From Ferruginibacter sp. (lineage in GTDB: Bacteria; Bacteroidota; Bacteroidia; Chitinophagales; Chitinophagaceae), in the NCBI GenBank assembly GCA_019638575.1, contig JAHBTN010000009.1, forward strand, positions 62,001 through 126,000: 64,000 bases of DNA, in the 5' to 3' direction. Every line of letters starts with the position of its first letter. Position 1 is the stretch's first letter. Shown piece by piece: positions 52,867 to 62,885 of the stretch. The notes beneath the pieces are model-generated. The model was not told the origin of the DNA. It saw only the letters and a list, made by a program, of their open reading frames with translations, and ran no database searches. The translations under genes were made by a program, and so were the position numbers.

Positions 52867-54381
52867 CTAGTATAATGAAAATCCAGGAGGGTTTTGAATT
52901 GTTCTTGTTACACCATCTGGCCCTACCACCTTAATGTTATCAAAAATTACTGATGAACCAGGAGCCAGTGTTCTCATATATTCAGCAGCAGGAGCCAAAT
53001 TACCACTGTTTATAGTAATTTGTTTTACATTCCTGTCACCAGGGTTATTAAAGTAAATAGTTGCGCCTGTTACACTAAATCGTGCATCAAAATCAAAATT
53101 TTCCAATTCAGCTCTTACAAATTGCTGGCCTCTGAAAACATTTGAAAGCATTTTACCTCCTCCACTTGGACCAACCTTAATAATCGGGTCAGGAATACGC
53201 TTAACCCTGAAATCAAATTTACTTGATTTACCATCTGCAGTAACTGTAATGCTTGCTGCGCCTACCTGTGTCACTTTTACTATCCTGTTAGATCCTGATC
53301 CTGATATAGTTCCACCGGTCATAGATACAGAAGTCTTATCCCAACCTGATCCGGATGAAATTGTAACAGGGTTATCAACACCTATATAAAATACATTCAT
53401 CTTATCTAGCATCACTGCTGCTCCACCCGGAATACCTACTGTATATTCAATGGTTTTGCTAATGGCAACCGGTTTTCCGTCTTCTCCAATAAAGCTACCG
53501 CTTACCTGTATAGTATGTTTACCGGCTCCGCTTACAGTTGTTTTATATTCGCCCTGGCCTGCTACAAGGTTAATTGGGCTGCCATTAATGCTGATATTTG
53601 ATTTAACCGTAGAGCTATATGCGCCTACACCGGCTGTTACAACTAATTCCTGGCCCGGCATTAAATAATTTGAATTTTGTCCAACTAATACTCCTACCTG
53701 GTCCATGTGTACTTCTACAGCGCCAACCTGGCTATGGCAATAACTAACTATTTGGTTTTCTACCGTGCGTATATTATTTTGAAACTTGCTCAAAATGGTT
53801 AATGCTGCTACGGTTGGCGTCATATGAAAATAACCTGTAACAAAATCTTTTTTCCCTTCCTTGCCTTCCACTCCTTCTGTACTTACAGGAAAATTATTTT
53901 CAAACTGTGCTTTAATTTTTGGATCAATGTTCAGCATATCAGCCTTAAATTTCTCCAGTTTTGCTTTTAGTTTAGCGCCTTCGCCATTGGTTTCAAATAA
54001 ACGTGTAGATGCGTCAAGGTTATCTTCTTTAAAATCCTCTTTTCCATCTGATTTTATAGTAAGCCCTGCGCCTTTTTTAAGTTCTTGTTTCAGGTTATCT
54101 ATATAAGTAACCAGTTCTGCAGCATAATTTTTTGCTTTCTCGGCATTGGGTTGCCATACAGCAGCTTGTAATTTGGTCTTATCATCGTTTAACTTATCTG
54201 TTAAAGATTTATAAAGCACTTCGTTTGATGCATTAATGTTTGCGCTTGAATTTTGCAAACTTTTATCCACCGTTTTAAAAGCCTCAATAACTTCCGCTGA
54301 TACGTTCAGCGCCAGAATAGCTGTTAACACTAAATACATAATGTTAATCATCTTTTGCCGGGGCTCTCTAGGTAAAGCCAT
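52867..54381 (-). CDS. gldM: Type IX secretion/gliding motor protein GldM
   Basis: A 504-residue protein with a single N-terminal membrane helix after MALPREPRQKMINIMYL, where the Arg of PRQK corresponds to the conserved residue used in the proton-driven GldLM motor. A coiled-coil-rich segment and four Ig-like periplasmic domains follow, extending toward GldK/GldN. It lies between gldL (69 bp) and gldN (22 bp). Confidence 0.95.
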   Translation of the reverse strand: MALPREPRQKMINIMYLVLTAILALNVSAEVIEAFKTVDKSLQNSSANINASNEVLYKSLTDKLNDDKTKLQAAVWQPNAEKAKNYAAELVTYIDNLKQELKKGAGLTIKSDGKEDFKEDNLDASTRLFETNGEGAKLKAKLEKFKADMLNIDPKIKAQFENNFPVSTEGVEGKEGKKDFVTGYFHMTPTVAALTILSKFQNNIRTVENQIVSYCHSQVGAVEVHMDQVGVLVGQNSNYLMPGQELVVTAGVGAYSSTVKSNISINGSPINLVAGQGEYKTTVSGAGKHTIQVSGSFIGEDGKPVAISKTIEYTVGIPGGAAVMLDKMNVFYIGVDNPVTISSGSGWDKTSVSMTGGTISGSGSNRIVKVTQVGAASITVTADGKSSKFDFRVKRIPDPIIKVGPSGGGKMLSNVFRGQQFVRAELENFDFDARFSVTGATIYFNNPGDRNVKQITINSGNLAPAAEYMRTLAPGSSVIFDNIKVVGPDGVTRTIQNPPGFSLY

Positions 54382-54450
54382 AATATTTTGATTTTACGAT
54401 TGTTAGTTTAAAATGGTTTTCTTTGTTTATTGGGATGATACTTTTATGTA

Positions 54451-55209
54451 TTAACGGCCACCCTGCATAGCACTTAGCATGTTACCATACACTGCATTTA
54501 ATTTACCCAGGTTATTAGCCAATACACTAATTTGTTCCTTAGCCTTTCCAGCATCATCTACTGTACTCATCATAGTTTGGCTGGCCTCGGCAAGTTTACC
54601 ATAAAAAGTGTTTAACGATTTTAAATGATTATTGCTTTCTTTAAGTTCAAGTTCATAAATGGTATTTAACGAGCCCAGGTTTTTAGTTAATACCTGTACC
54701 TGCTCGTGAAAACCCTTGGCGCTATCGGCAGCATTGTTAAAACTGCTCATGGTAGCAGCGCTACTCGAAAATGCAGTTGACATACTGCCCAATGCTGCGG
54801 TAGCTTCTTTTGTTTTATTGCTGAAATCGCCGGTGTTTTTAACCACATCGCCAATTTCGTGCATATTGCCAACCGTGCTGGAAAGTTTTTGAAAACCTTC
54901 GCCCAGTTTTTTAAGGTTGGTAGGAGTGATATCTGCACTTTGCAGCATCTTATCCATTGACTCCAAAGAAGGATTTTGAGAAACGATATCATCTGGCTGG
55001 TCGTCTTCCTCGTGATGTTTTGGTTTTACCCATTCTACAATTGCGTACACAAGAAATATGGCTGTTTCGCACCACATACCAATTGTTAACATCAAATCAG
55101 CAAAAGGCTGGTGTGTAAGTTTTGCCCAGGCTGCAAATATTACTACGGCAGCGCCGGCACTTACCAAAACATCGATTAAGGTTAAAAAGGTTCTTTTGTT
55201 GTGAGCCAT
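54451..55209 (-). CDS. gldL: Type IX secretion/gliding motor protein GldL
   Basis: A 252-residue inner-membrane protein with two helices at about residues 9-29 and 38-60. E48 in GMWCETAIF lies in the second helix and corresponds to the Glu essential for proton flow in flavobacterial GldL. The rest is a charged cytoplasmic domain with coiled-coil character. Five GldL subunits surround two GldM helices in the known motor. It follows gldK by 124 bp. Confidence 0.95.
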   Translation of the reverse strand: MAHNKRTFLTLIDVLVSAGAAVVIFAAWAKLTHQPFADLMLTIGMWCETAIFLVYAIVEWVKPKHHEEDDQPDDIVSQNPSLESMDKMLQSADITPTNLKKLGEGFQKLSSTVGNMHEIGDVVKNTGDFSNKTKEATAALGSMSTAFSSSAATMSSFNNAADSAKGFHEQVQVLTKNLGSLNTIYELELKESNNHLKSLNTFYGKLAEASQTMMSTVDDAGKAKEQISVLANNLGKLNAVYGNMLSAMQGGR

Positions 55210-55333
55210 GATTTTAAAAATTTAGAGTTTTAATTTGGAGGTTTTTTTATGTTTGAATATATATACGTTGTATAGTACCTGAACAACCATCCAGGTACTT
55301 AAAACAACAGTAAATAGTTAATTAAAAAATGAT

Positions 55334-56632
55334 TTATTTTTTACCTTTTTTTTGAGCTGGTGGTAAATCAATTACACAACGGAAACCTATATAAGATTTG
55401 GATGTATCCTGGTATTCGTAAGTACGAGTACCCGTTCTCAAGAAATAACCAACATCTTTCCAGCTTCCGCCCCTAATTACTTTACGCTTATCACGGGGTT
55501 TATCTGTTTCTTTGGCATTGTACCTTATATCGGGGTTCATATCATGTTGAAAATTGTAGGCGCCTTCATAATACAATGAAGAAGTCCATTCTGCAACGTT
55601 ACCAGCCATATTGTACAAACCAAAATCGTTTGGCCAGTAAGCATCTGCACGAACGGTGTAGAAACCCCCATCTTCAGGGTAGTTACCACGGCCCGGTTTA
55701 AAGTTAGCCAAAAGGCATCCTTTTTTATTACGCAGGTAATAACCGCCCCAGGGATAATCAGCTTGTGAACGGCCGCCTCTTGCAGCATATTCCCATTCAG
55801 CTTCTGTAGGTAACCTAAAGTCAGATTCTGTATTCCTTTTCTTCGATTCCAGGTATGCATTTAAATAATGTGTCCTCCATTCGCAAAAAGCTGTTGCCTG
55901 TTTCCAGTTTACACCTACTACAGGGTAATTTCCAAATGCAGGGTGACTAAAATATTTTTTTGCCATTGGTTCATTATACGAATAAGCAAAATCTCTTACC
56001 CAGCATAATGAATCAGGATAAACAGGTATAGATTTTTTAATAATGAACTTAGAGCGTGGTATGGTTGCATCCCTGTTTTGGGCTGCTGCTTTATAATCAA
56101 ACACTTCTGACTGATAAACAATTTTTGTAGCATCAAGTTCTTTTTTTCCAAAAATTCTATTATCAGGAGTAACAATCATGGCATCAACTTTTTCTAAAGT
56201 TGCCTTATCGTTCCATTTAATTTTATAAGCTTTATCCCAGTCAATATATTCATTTCCATCGGCCCCTTGTTTTACAAAGCCCATCAATTTTGCGCCAATA
56301 GAATCTCTTACCCAGTTAGTAAACTGGCGGTATTCATTATTGGTTATTTCAGTAGCATCCATCCAAAAGCCACTAATTGACACAGCTTTGTTACGAGCTG
56401 TTAATGCATAGCTCATATCTTCATCGCTTGCGCCCATGTGAAATGTTCCTGGTGGAATGTAAACCATGCCCGGAGGCTTTGGCAAGCTCCATTTTGATGA
56501 TGGTGCAACCCCTATGAGTTGCCCTTTGTCGGCTTTGTAACCGGCACTGGATTTACTACCAGATTTTTTACAACTGACAGATAATGTTGTGATAGCTGTA
56601 AATGCTACCAGGTAAAAGAGCCTGTACTTCAT
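55334..56632 (-). CDS. gldK: Type IX secretion/gliding lipoprotein GldK
   Basis: A T9SS outer-membrane-associated lipoprotein with a formylglycine-generating-enzyme-like fold. From the ATG at 56632 it has 432 residues beginning MKYRLFYLVAFTAITTLSVSC, a clear lipobox; an earlier start at 56686 would hide it. FGE-type blocks include VYIPPGTFHMGASDEDMSY, DATEITNNEYRQF, YPVVGVNWKQATAFCEWR, LPTEAEWEYAARGG and VIRGGSWKD. The catalytic cysteines of true FGE are not expected to matter here. It forms rings with GldN. Confidence 0.95.
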   Translation of the reverse strand: MKYRLFYLVAFTAITTLSVSCKKSGSKSSAGYKADKGQLIGVAPSSKWSLPKPPGMVYIPPGTFHMGASDEDMSYALTARNKAVSISGFWMDATEITNNEYRQFTNWVRDSIGAKLMGFVKQGADGNEYIDWDKAYKIKWNDKATLEKVDAMIVTPDNRIFGKKELDATKIVYQSEVFDYKAAAQNRDATIPRSKFIIKKSIPVYPDSLCWVRDFAYSYNEPMAKKYFSHPAFGNYPVVGVNWKQATAFCEWRTHYLNAYLESKKRNTESDFRLPTEAEWEYAARGGRSQADYPWGGYYLRNKKGCLLANFKPGRGNYPEDGGFYTVRADAYWPNDFGLYNMAGNVAEWTSSLYYEGAYNFQHDMNPDIRYNAKETDKPRDKRKVIRGGSWKDVGYFLRTGTRTYEYQDTSKSYIGFRCVIDLPPAQKKGKK

Positions 56633-56995
56633 TGTTTTTAACTTTGAGGGTATTGGGCAAATGTAATGATTATTTTGAATTATCATCGTTTTCTAGTTGA
56701 TATTGAAATAATTTTTTAAACAATAATTTGAACCCGAAATTTGTAAACGGTATAAAATTGCAAATATTGTGTTTAAACTGCTTTTTTTGAGGTTTTTAAA
56801 TTGAGGTTTTGCAGGTATTCAAGTCAGTTAAGGATGATTTTGCTGTAAAGGAAACTAAGTTTTTTACCTCCTCTCAAAAAAAATGAAGTTTTGTGTTTGT
56901 TCCTCTGTGCATATTCATAAACGATAAAACCCGGTTTTTACTTTGTTAGGAAAATCATAAAATTTTCTGGCAAAAGCTAAACACTTAATAGATGG
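56633..56995. other. gldK/hemD intergenic region, no gene seen
   Basis: The 363-bp gap contains the gldK promoter at 56658-56665. I see no further coding frame and no convincing terminator; a short AAAAC/GTTTT hairpin near 56925 is too weak to call. Confidence 0.6.
56658..56665 (-). promoter_or_regulatory. -7 promoter element of gldK
   Basis: The minus strand reads TACATTTG (TAnnTTTG), 25 bp upstream of the chosen gldK ATG, which also supports that start. Confidence 0.5.
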
Positions 56996-57787
56996 CTATT
57001 TTTTCTTTAGGGAAGTAAGGTATAGTTCAAGGGCGCTAATCATACTGGGTGCTTGTGGTTGTGGTGCTTTAATATCAAGTACCAACCCTGCATCTTCAAC
57101 AGCTTTAAATGTATTGACGCCAAAAGCCCCTATCCTGGTACCGTTTTGCTTAAATTTTGGAAAATTTTCTATCAGGCTTTTTACGCCACCGGGTGTAAAC
57201 AAACATATAATGTCGTATTCCCTGGCTATTACTTCTTTTAAATCGTTGCTTATTATCCTGTATAGTACAGGTGTAGCATAACCGCAATTGTTTTGTATCA
57301 GCCAGTTTGTTATATCGCTGTCAAACGATTCTGAACAAGGGTACAAAAACTTTTCATTGTCTTTGTGTTTATTTATAACATCAAAAAGGCTTTTATTGGT
57401 ACCATCGGCACCATAAAATACCTTTCGCTTACGGTATAGTATAAATTTTTGAAGATAAAGTGCCACCGCTTCGGTAATACAAAAATATTTGGTATCCTGC
57501 GATACACTCACTTTCATTTCGTCACAAATCCTAAAAAAATGATCTATTGTATTACGACTGGTAAAAATTACGGCGCTATAATTGGCAAAATCAATTTTTT
57601 GCTTTCTGAATTCTTTGGCTGTAATTCCTTCTACAATGATAAATGGGTGAAAATCAAGCTTTATGCCGTATTTCTTTGCTAAATCAAAATAGGGCGATTT
57701 TTCACCTTCAGGCTTAGGTTGGGAAATAAGAATTTTCTTTACAGGTTTTATAGAAGCAACAGTTTTTGATGAGCCATTTTTTATCAT
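56996..57787 (-). CDS. hemD: Uroporphyrinogen-III synthase-like protein
   Basis: A 263-residue HemD-family protein; HemD closes hydroxymethylbilane into uroporphyrinogen III in heme and B12 synthesis. The two-domain alternation is visible, with VKKILISQPKPEG at the start, YSAVIFTSRNTIDHFF and YDIICLFTPGGVKSLIENF. HemD is poorly conserved, so its activity is less certain than the fold. hemW lies nearby but other hem genes do not. It probably shares a transcript with the DUF4271 gene upstream. Confidence 0.85.
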   Translation of the reverse strand: MIKNGSSKTVASIKPVKKILISQPKPEGEKSPYFDLAKKYGIKLDFHPFIIVEGITAKEFRKQKIDFANYSAVIFTSRNTIDHFFRICDEMKVSVSQDTKYFCITEAVALYLQKFILYRKRKVFYGADGTNKSLFDVINKHKDNEKFLYPCSESFDSDITNWLIQNNCGYATPVLYRIISNDLKEVIAREYDIICLFTPGGVKSLIENFPKFKQNGTRIGAFGVNTFKAVEDAGLVLDIKAPQPQAPSMISALELYLTSLKKK

Positions 57788-57810
57788 AAATATACTGCAG
57801 GGTGCTTTTG

Positions 57811-57818
57811 CAAAATTA
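57811..57818 (-). promoter_or_regulatory. Possible internal promoter element of hemD
   Basis: The minus strand reads TAATTTTG (TAnnTTTG) overlapping the stop codon of the DUF4271 gene, 23 bp before the hemD ATG. Confidence 0.3.
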
Positions 57819-58700
57819 AAGATTTTTAGATAAATAAACCATCACCCCTTTATAAATGAGCAAAATTGGTAATACCTCAATTCCAATAAGGTATAAGAAA
57901 AAATGAAAACGGCTAATCCGTAACTGGTGTTGTAATAAGCCATAGGACCTGAAAAAACGAAGAAAAAGAAGCATTACAATAAAAAGGCCAGAAATAATTA
58001 AACTAATGTGTACTATTTCTTTTGATGAAAAAGCAAACACTATTATTACCGGCACCAAAAAAATGCCAATTATTTTATTAATAAGAAAAATTATAAACAG
58101 ATAGGTATCTGTAATTGCAGATAAACCAGTTACCCAACCCGTAAATTTAAGTGTACAAAATTTTATAAGATATACAACACCTGTTAATACAATGGCCGAA
58201 AGTAATAAAATCCAGTTATGATTTTCATCGGCATAGCCAATGTTTGCTAATAACAGGTAAACATAAAATCCGCAACTTATTATAAAGAACACATTAAAAA
58301 GCAAGGATGTTAATTTTGCTTGTATCAACTGGTCGGTTAACTGGCTTTGCCTTAATGAAGTATTAAAGAATACCCTGAAAAGATTATTAAAATAGCGGCT
58401 GTTAAAATACTTTAATATAGCCAAACACAATACTAACAAGGCAACTAAATAAAATAAACTGTCCTTTTCATTTGTTTTTTTTATATCAATAGCAAACGAA
58501 ACCGGGCTTCCATCGCTGTTTAATATTTTGTTTTTATAGTGATAGGGCTGAGTGGTAGCCATATTAATGGCTACTGCCGAATCATTACTCAGCCTGTTTT
58601 TTGAAGTATCAACTTGTTTACCGGTAGTATCGGTATGTTGTGCCTGTGTAGCAACAGAAAATAGCAGGGTACACAATATAAAGAATACAAGCTGCTTCAC
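57816..58700 (-). CDS. DUF4271 membrane protein
   Basis: A 294-residue protein with a signal peptide (MKQLVFFILCTLLFSVATQAQ), a short polar region, and about seven membrane helices in the last 220 residues. The motif RYFNNLFRVFFNTSLRQSQLTDQLIQAKLTS is typical of DUF4271. The start codon is GTG. In many Bacteroidota this family lies next to a HemD-like gene, as here, and both often accompany T9SS genes; gldK is 1.2 kb downstream. Function unknown. Confidence 0.85.
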   Translation of the reverse strand: MKQLVFFILCTLLFSVATQAQHTDTTGKQVDTSKNRLSNDSAVAINMATTQPYHYKNKILNSDGSPVSFAIDIKKTNEKDSLFYLVALLVLCLAILKYFNSRYFNNLFRVFFNTSLRQSQLTDQLIQAKLTSLLFNVFFIISCGFYVYLLLANIGYADENHNWILLLSAIVLTGVVYLIKFCTLKFTGWVTGLSAITDTYLFIIFLINKIIGIFLVPVIIVFAFSSKEIVHISLIISGLFIVMLLFLRFFRSYGLLQHQLRISRFHFFLYLIGIEVLPILLIYKGVMVYLSKNL

Positions 58701-58744
58701 TGATAATTATTTAGCTGCAAAAATAATTGCTGCCGACGAGAATG

Positions 58745-60568
58745 TTAAAAGTAATTGATATACCCAAAATGTATTTTTGATGCTTCCCTGATATTAAACT
58801 TAACATCGTTTCGTTTACCTGCTGCATAACTTATATTAAGCAACCCAAATTTTGTTTCAAAAGCAAGACCAAGGCCGGCTCCAAAAAAGCTATTGTTTAC
58901 ATCAATGTTTTGATATTTGTTTTTTGTCCATCCAACATCAGTAAATCCAAAGAAGTAAGAATTTAATGCCAACCTGAAACGATATTCTGCTGTAAGCACA
59001 GCATATTGCGTAGCATAAATACTCTCTTCATTAAACCCACGCATTATCTTGTATCCACCTATCTGGAACAATTCGTTACGGAATGTACCCGGGCTTGAGT
59101 AAAGCCCACCGTTAATTGCTGTTTTTAATGTGGCTTGCTTGCCCAGCGGAAAATAATGTGCACCGCTCAGCTTTATCCTTAATTGATACGAACGGTTTTT
59201 AACCGAATCATAAAGGCTTGCATAATTAAAAGATGTGTCCTTTATACTTAAAATGTCGGAATTTGGTTTAATATTTTTTATACCTATAGCTGCAGTTATA
59301 TTCACTTCATTACCGCTACGTGGGTTAAGTCGGTAATCGGTGTTGTGCCAGTTGTAGTCAAGGCCTATGTTTACAGCTTTTACATCAATATTGGGCGGCA
59401 GCATTTTGGTAGCTTTCACCAGGTTAGTATCAACTCCCGAGCCCTGTAGAAAATTATTTTGCCATTGCACAAATATTTTACCAGCCTGGTTAGCAGCTAA
59501 AAGGTACTGCAAACCAAGTTGTGCATTTACCTGTAAAAAAGAAGAGTCTTTTTTAAACAGATCAAACAAAAAATCTACTCCAAAATTTGAATTAAAGATA
59601 TATGGATATTGAAATCCAACATTCAGCCTGGGCGATTTAGGTTGCAACTGCTGCCATTTTAATAAGATGGTTTCGCCGTTATTCAATGCATTTTTAAGGT
59701 TAAGGTTAACATCGGCAGTAATTTGAAGTTTTGTTTGCTGGCCCGATGCAGGTAAAAATCCAATTAAAAAATCGGCCTGGCTGCTCCGTTTAGGCGCTAG
59801 GTATAAATTAAGAATAGCACCTGTACCCAACATGCCAATATTAGCAGGCTGTTGCTCCTGCAGGTAAGGCAGTTCTTGCAGGCGTTTACTTACCTGGTCA
59901 ATTTTTTGCTGGTTATATAAACTGCCATTGGAGATATTTAAATAATGTTGCAAAAACTTTTTTGAAATTTTTCCTTTTCCAATAACCCTGATGCTGTCTA
60001 AAAAATATACCTGCCCTTTATCAGTTTTTAACCTTGCTTCCATTTTATCATCGTAAAGCCGAATACTGTCTAAATAAACTTTTGCAAAAGGGTAACCATT
60101 ATTGGTATAATAGGTTAATATTTTTTGTTGCAGGCTGGTGAGTTGTTGCATGTTTAACAGCTTACCTTCATAATCCTTATTTTGAAACCTGCTGTAAGCT
60201 AATGCGGCTTTCTCCAAACTATCGGTATGCAGGTTAATCCAATAATATTGTTTGCCTAAAAACAAATGGATTAGTGTATAATTTTCTTTATCAAAAATAC
60301 TATCTACCGATGCTGTTGGATAACCTTTTGAGCTTAATAAAGAAATTAAACCGCTGATATAATTGTAACAAGAAGATTTACCTGAAAAGCCTGTTTGTAA
60401 TTTTAATAGCTGCAGGTTAAAGGCGCTATCTTTGTCAACCAGTTTAATTTGTAACAGGTAAGCAGGGCTTTTATTTACCTGTGCAATGACCGATGCAGAA
60501 AAAAAAATACCTGTACAAAGCAATACAGGAATCAATATTTTGCAGCGTATAAATTTAACTGGGGCCAT
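58745..60568 (-). CDS. Omp85-family outer-membrane protein (POTRA plus barrel)
   Basis: A 607-residue outer-membrane protein with a signal peptide (ending VIAQV), two or so POTRA-like segments in the first 250 residues, and a 16-strand-type barrel. The hallmark loop-6 motif appears as MRGFNEES. BamA itself is usually longer with five POTRAs, so this is more like a TamA- or ShlB-type accessory member. The ATG at 60568 is preferred to the TTG one codon upstream. It lies 44 bp upstream of the DUF4271 gene on the same strand. Confidence 0.85.
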   Translation of the reverse strand: MAPVKFIRCKILIPVLLCTGIFFSASVIAQVNKSPAYLLQIKLVDKDSAFNLQLLKLQTGFSGKSSCYNYISGLISLLSSKGYPTASVDSIFDKENYTLIHLFLGKQYYWINLHTDSLEKAALAYSRFQNKDYEGKLLNMQQLTSLQQKILTYYTNNGYPFAKVYLDSIRLYDDKMEARLKTDKGQVYFLDSIRVIGKGKISKKFLQHYLNISNGSLYNQQKIDQVSKRLQELPYLQEQQPANIGMLGTGAILNLYLAPKRSSQADFLIGFLPASGQQTKLQITADVNLNLKNALNNGETILLKWQQLQPKSPRLNVGFQYPYIFNSNFGVDFLFDLFKKDSSFLQVNAQLGLQYLLAANQAGKIFVQWQNNFLQGSGVDTNLVKATKMLPPNIDVKAVNIGLDYNWHNTDYRLNPRSGNEVNITAAIGIKNIKPNSDILSIKDTSFNYASLYDSVKNRSYQLRIKLSGAHYFPLGKQATLKTAINGGLYSSPGTFRNELFQIGGYKIMRGFNEESIYATQYAVLTAEYRFRLALNSYFFGFTDVGWTKNKYQNIDVNNSFFGAGLGLAFETKFGLLNISYAAGKRNDVKFNIREASKIHFGYINYF

Positions 60569-60597
60569 CAATAATCAAATCTAAAATATTATCCCGA

Positions 60598-60605
60598 TAC
60601 TTTTG
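60598..60605 (+). promoter_or_regulatory. -7 promoter element of hemW
   Basis: TACTTTTG matches TAnnTTTG, 19 bp upstream of the TTG start of hemW, supporting that unusual start codon. Confidence 0.5.
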
Positions 60606-60624
60606 GGCTAAAAAAACAAAAACC

Positions 60625-61749
60625 TTGCCCGGCATTTATATTCATATTCCATTTTGCAAACAGGCTTGTCATTATTGTAATTTTCATTTTTCTACTTCAA
60701 TGGGGCAAAAAGAAAAAATGATTAATGCAATATGTAAAGAGATATCCTTATATGCACCACATCAACACAAAGAAACAATTGCAACACTTTATTTTGGCGG
60801 CGGCACACCAAGCATTTTACATGAAGATGAACTGAAAAAAATTTTCGATTCTTTACATCAGCAATTTAGTTTTGCAGATGATATTGAAATTACATTAGAA
60901 GCAAACCCCGATGATATCACCGATAAAAAACTGCAGCAATGGAAATTATTAGGCATTAACCGCCTAAGCGTAGGCATACAAAGTTTTTTGGATGAAGAAC
61001 TGTTGTGGATGAACAGGGTGCATACTGCAGCCGAATCTTTAGTTTGTATTGATAAAATACAAGCCGCAGGCTTTACCAATTTTTCTGTTGACCTCATTTA
61101 TGGCTCTCCCATTTTAAATGATGATAACTGGAAAAAAAATGTAGCGATGGTGATTGAAAAAAACATTCCGCATGTATCCTGTTATGCATTAACGGTAGAA
61201 CCAAGAACCGCCTTGCGCACGATGATTGCCCAGCAAAAAAAGCAGGATGTGGATACCGAAAAACAATCCCGCCAGTTTTTAATGCTTATGAATTGGATGA
61301 AAGCCGCCGGTTATGAACATTACGAGATAAGTAATTTTGCAAAGCCCGGTTACAGAAGCAGGCACAACAGCAGTTACTGGACCGGCGACAGCTACTATGC
61401 ATTTGGCCCTGCCGCACATGGCTTTGACGGAAAAAAACGATGGTGGAATATTGCCAACAACAGCCTGTACATCCAATCGCTACAAAATAACATCATCCCG
61501 TTTGAACAGGAAACGCTTACTAAAACACAACAGCTTAACGAATATATTATGACGATGCTTAGAACTATAGAAGGCCTTGACTTAAATTATATAGTACATC
61601 ATTTTGGCGAAGAAAAAAGTTTTATACTGAAAGATACAAGCCGTAAATATGAAAGCACCGGCATGTTAAAAATTAATAACAACCTTATTGTACTTACTGA
61701 TAAAGGAAAATTATTTGCCGATGGAATTGCTGCTGCTTTATTTTTTTAA
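60625..61749 (+). CDS. hemW: Heme chaperone / radical SAM protein HemW
   Basis: A 374-residue radical SAM protein once annotated as an oxygen-independent coproporphyrinogen oxidase. HemW binds heme and delivers it to membrane proteins. The iron-sulfur motif is CKQACHYCNF: three Cys in the CxxxCxxC pattern with Phe, not Cys, at the following position, which separates HemW from HemN. The start is TTG, placing MPGIYIHIPFC at the N-terminus exactly as in relatives. A TAnnTTTG promoter lies upstream. Confidence 0.93.
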   Translation: MPGIYIHIPFCKQACHYCNFHFSTSMGQKEKMINAICKEISLYAPHQHKETIATLYFGGGTPSILHEDELKKIFDSLHQQFSFADDIEITLEANPDDITDKKLQQWKLLGINRLSVGIQSFLDEELLWMNRVHTAAESLVCIDKIQAAGFTNFSVDLIYGSPILNDDNWKKNVAMVIEKNIPHVSCYALTVEPRTALRTMIAQQKKQDVDTEKQSRQFLMLMNWMKAAGYEHYEISNFAKPGYRSRHNSSYWTGDSYYAFGPAAHGFDGKKRWWNIANNSLYIQSLQNNIIPFEQETLTKTQQLNEYIMTMLRTIEGLDLNYIVHHFGEEKSFILKDTSRKYESTGMLKINNNLIVLTDKGKLFADGIAAALFF

Positions 61750-61806
61750 ATGATAAAATTTTTATACAGCTTTACTTACAAGTGATGATGAGCCAAAAAT
61801 ATCTTT

Positions 61807-62844
61807 TTAAACCAATGATTGTTCAATTATATTAAATCCTTCGGCTGCAGGCAGGTTTTCCCACAGAATCTTATAGATGGTGCCGGCAATGGGCATATCG
61901 GCATTTATTTTTTTATTGATGATGTGCATACACTTGCTGGCATTATAACCTTCGGCCACCATACTCATTTCAAGTTGTGCTGCTTTTACCGTATAGCCCT
62001 TACCTATCATGTTACCAAAAGCACGGTTACGGCTGTGTAATGAGTAACAGGTAACCAACAGGTCGCCAAGGTAAACTGATGCAGCATAATTATTTTTCTT
62101 TTGCTCAACAGATGCCTGGCTGGTATCGGTATGCCCCACTTCAATATTTTTAATGCCGGCCTTTTTTAAAAAGCCTGCCATTTCATCGGCTGCATTGGCA
62201 ATAAATACGCTTAAAAAATTATCACCGTAATCGAGTCCATGCGCCATGCCAGAGCCAACAGCATAAATGTTTTTTAACACGGCTGCATACTGCACACCAA
62301 AAATATCATCGTTAACAATAGTATTAATGTATTGAGTTTTAAAACAAGTTGCAATGGCAGTTGTTGTTTTTACATCAATACCGCTAAAGGTTAGGTACGA
62401 TAATTTTTCTGCAGCCACTTCTTCGGCATGGCAGGGGCCAAGCACGGCAAAATAATCGTTGAGCGCTACAGCAAATTCAATAGAAAGGTATTCATTCAGT
62501 AAAATGTTTTGCCCGGGCAAAATGCCTTTTATGGCAGAGATAATTTTTTTCCCTTTAAAAATATTCCTGTCCAGGTCTTTTAATGCATCTTCTGCAAATG
62601 CCGATGGTATTACAATTACAACAAAATCGCTGTTGGCAATTACTTCGGCCGGATTGGTGGTTAAATGAAGTTTTGTAATATCAAAATGTGCTGCAGATAA
62701 ATATTGTGGGTTGTGCCGGCGGTTAAGCAGGTATTGTATATCTGCTTCGCTCCTGTTCCACCAATATATTGAGTTACCGTTATCGGTTAAAATTTTTGCT
62801 ATGGCTGTTCCCCAACTTCCACTTCCTAATATACCAAAACGCAT
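61807..62844 (-). CDS. gpsA: Glycerol-3-phosphate dehydrogenase [NAD(P)+]
   Basis: Reduces dihydroxyacetone phosphate to glycerol-3-phosphate, the backbone of phospholipids. The 345-residue enzyme has the Rossmann motif GILGSGSWGTAIAKIL at the N-terminus, the GPCHAEEVA block, and the catalytic Lys region LKNIYAVGSGMAHGLDYGDNF. Length is typical. It lies 41 bp downstream of rnc on the same strand. Confidence 0.95.
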   Translation of the reverse strand: MRFGILGSGSWGTAIAKILTDNGNSIYWWNRSEADIQYLLNRRHNPQYLSAAHFDITKLHLTTNPAEVIANSDFVVIVIPSAFAEDALKDLDRNIFKGKKIISAIKGILPGQNILLNEYLSIEFAVALNDYFAVLGPCHAEEVAAEKLSYLTFSGIDVKTTTAIATCFKTQYINTIVNDDIFGVQYAAVLKNIYAVGSGMAHGLDYGDNFLSVFIANAADEMAGFLKKAGIKNIEVGHTDTSQASVEQKKNNYAASVYLGDLLVTCYSLHSRNRAFGNMIGKGYTVKAAQLEMSMVAEGYNASKCMHIINKKINADMPIAGTIYKILWENLPAAEGFNIIEQSLV

Positions 62845-62885
62845 GGTTAGTTTTTTCTTTTTAAATAATTACAGGAACGATTTTT

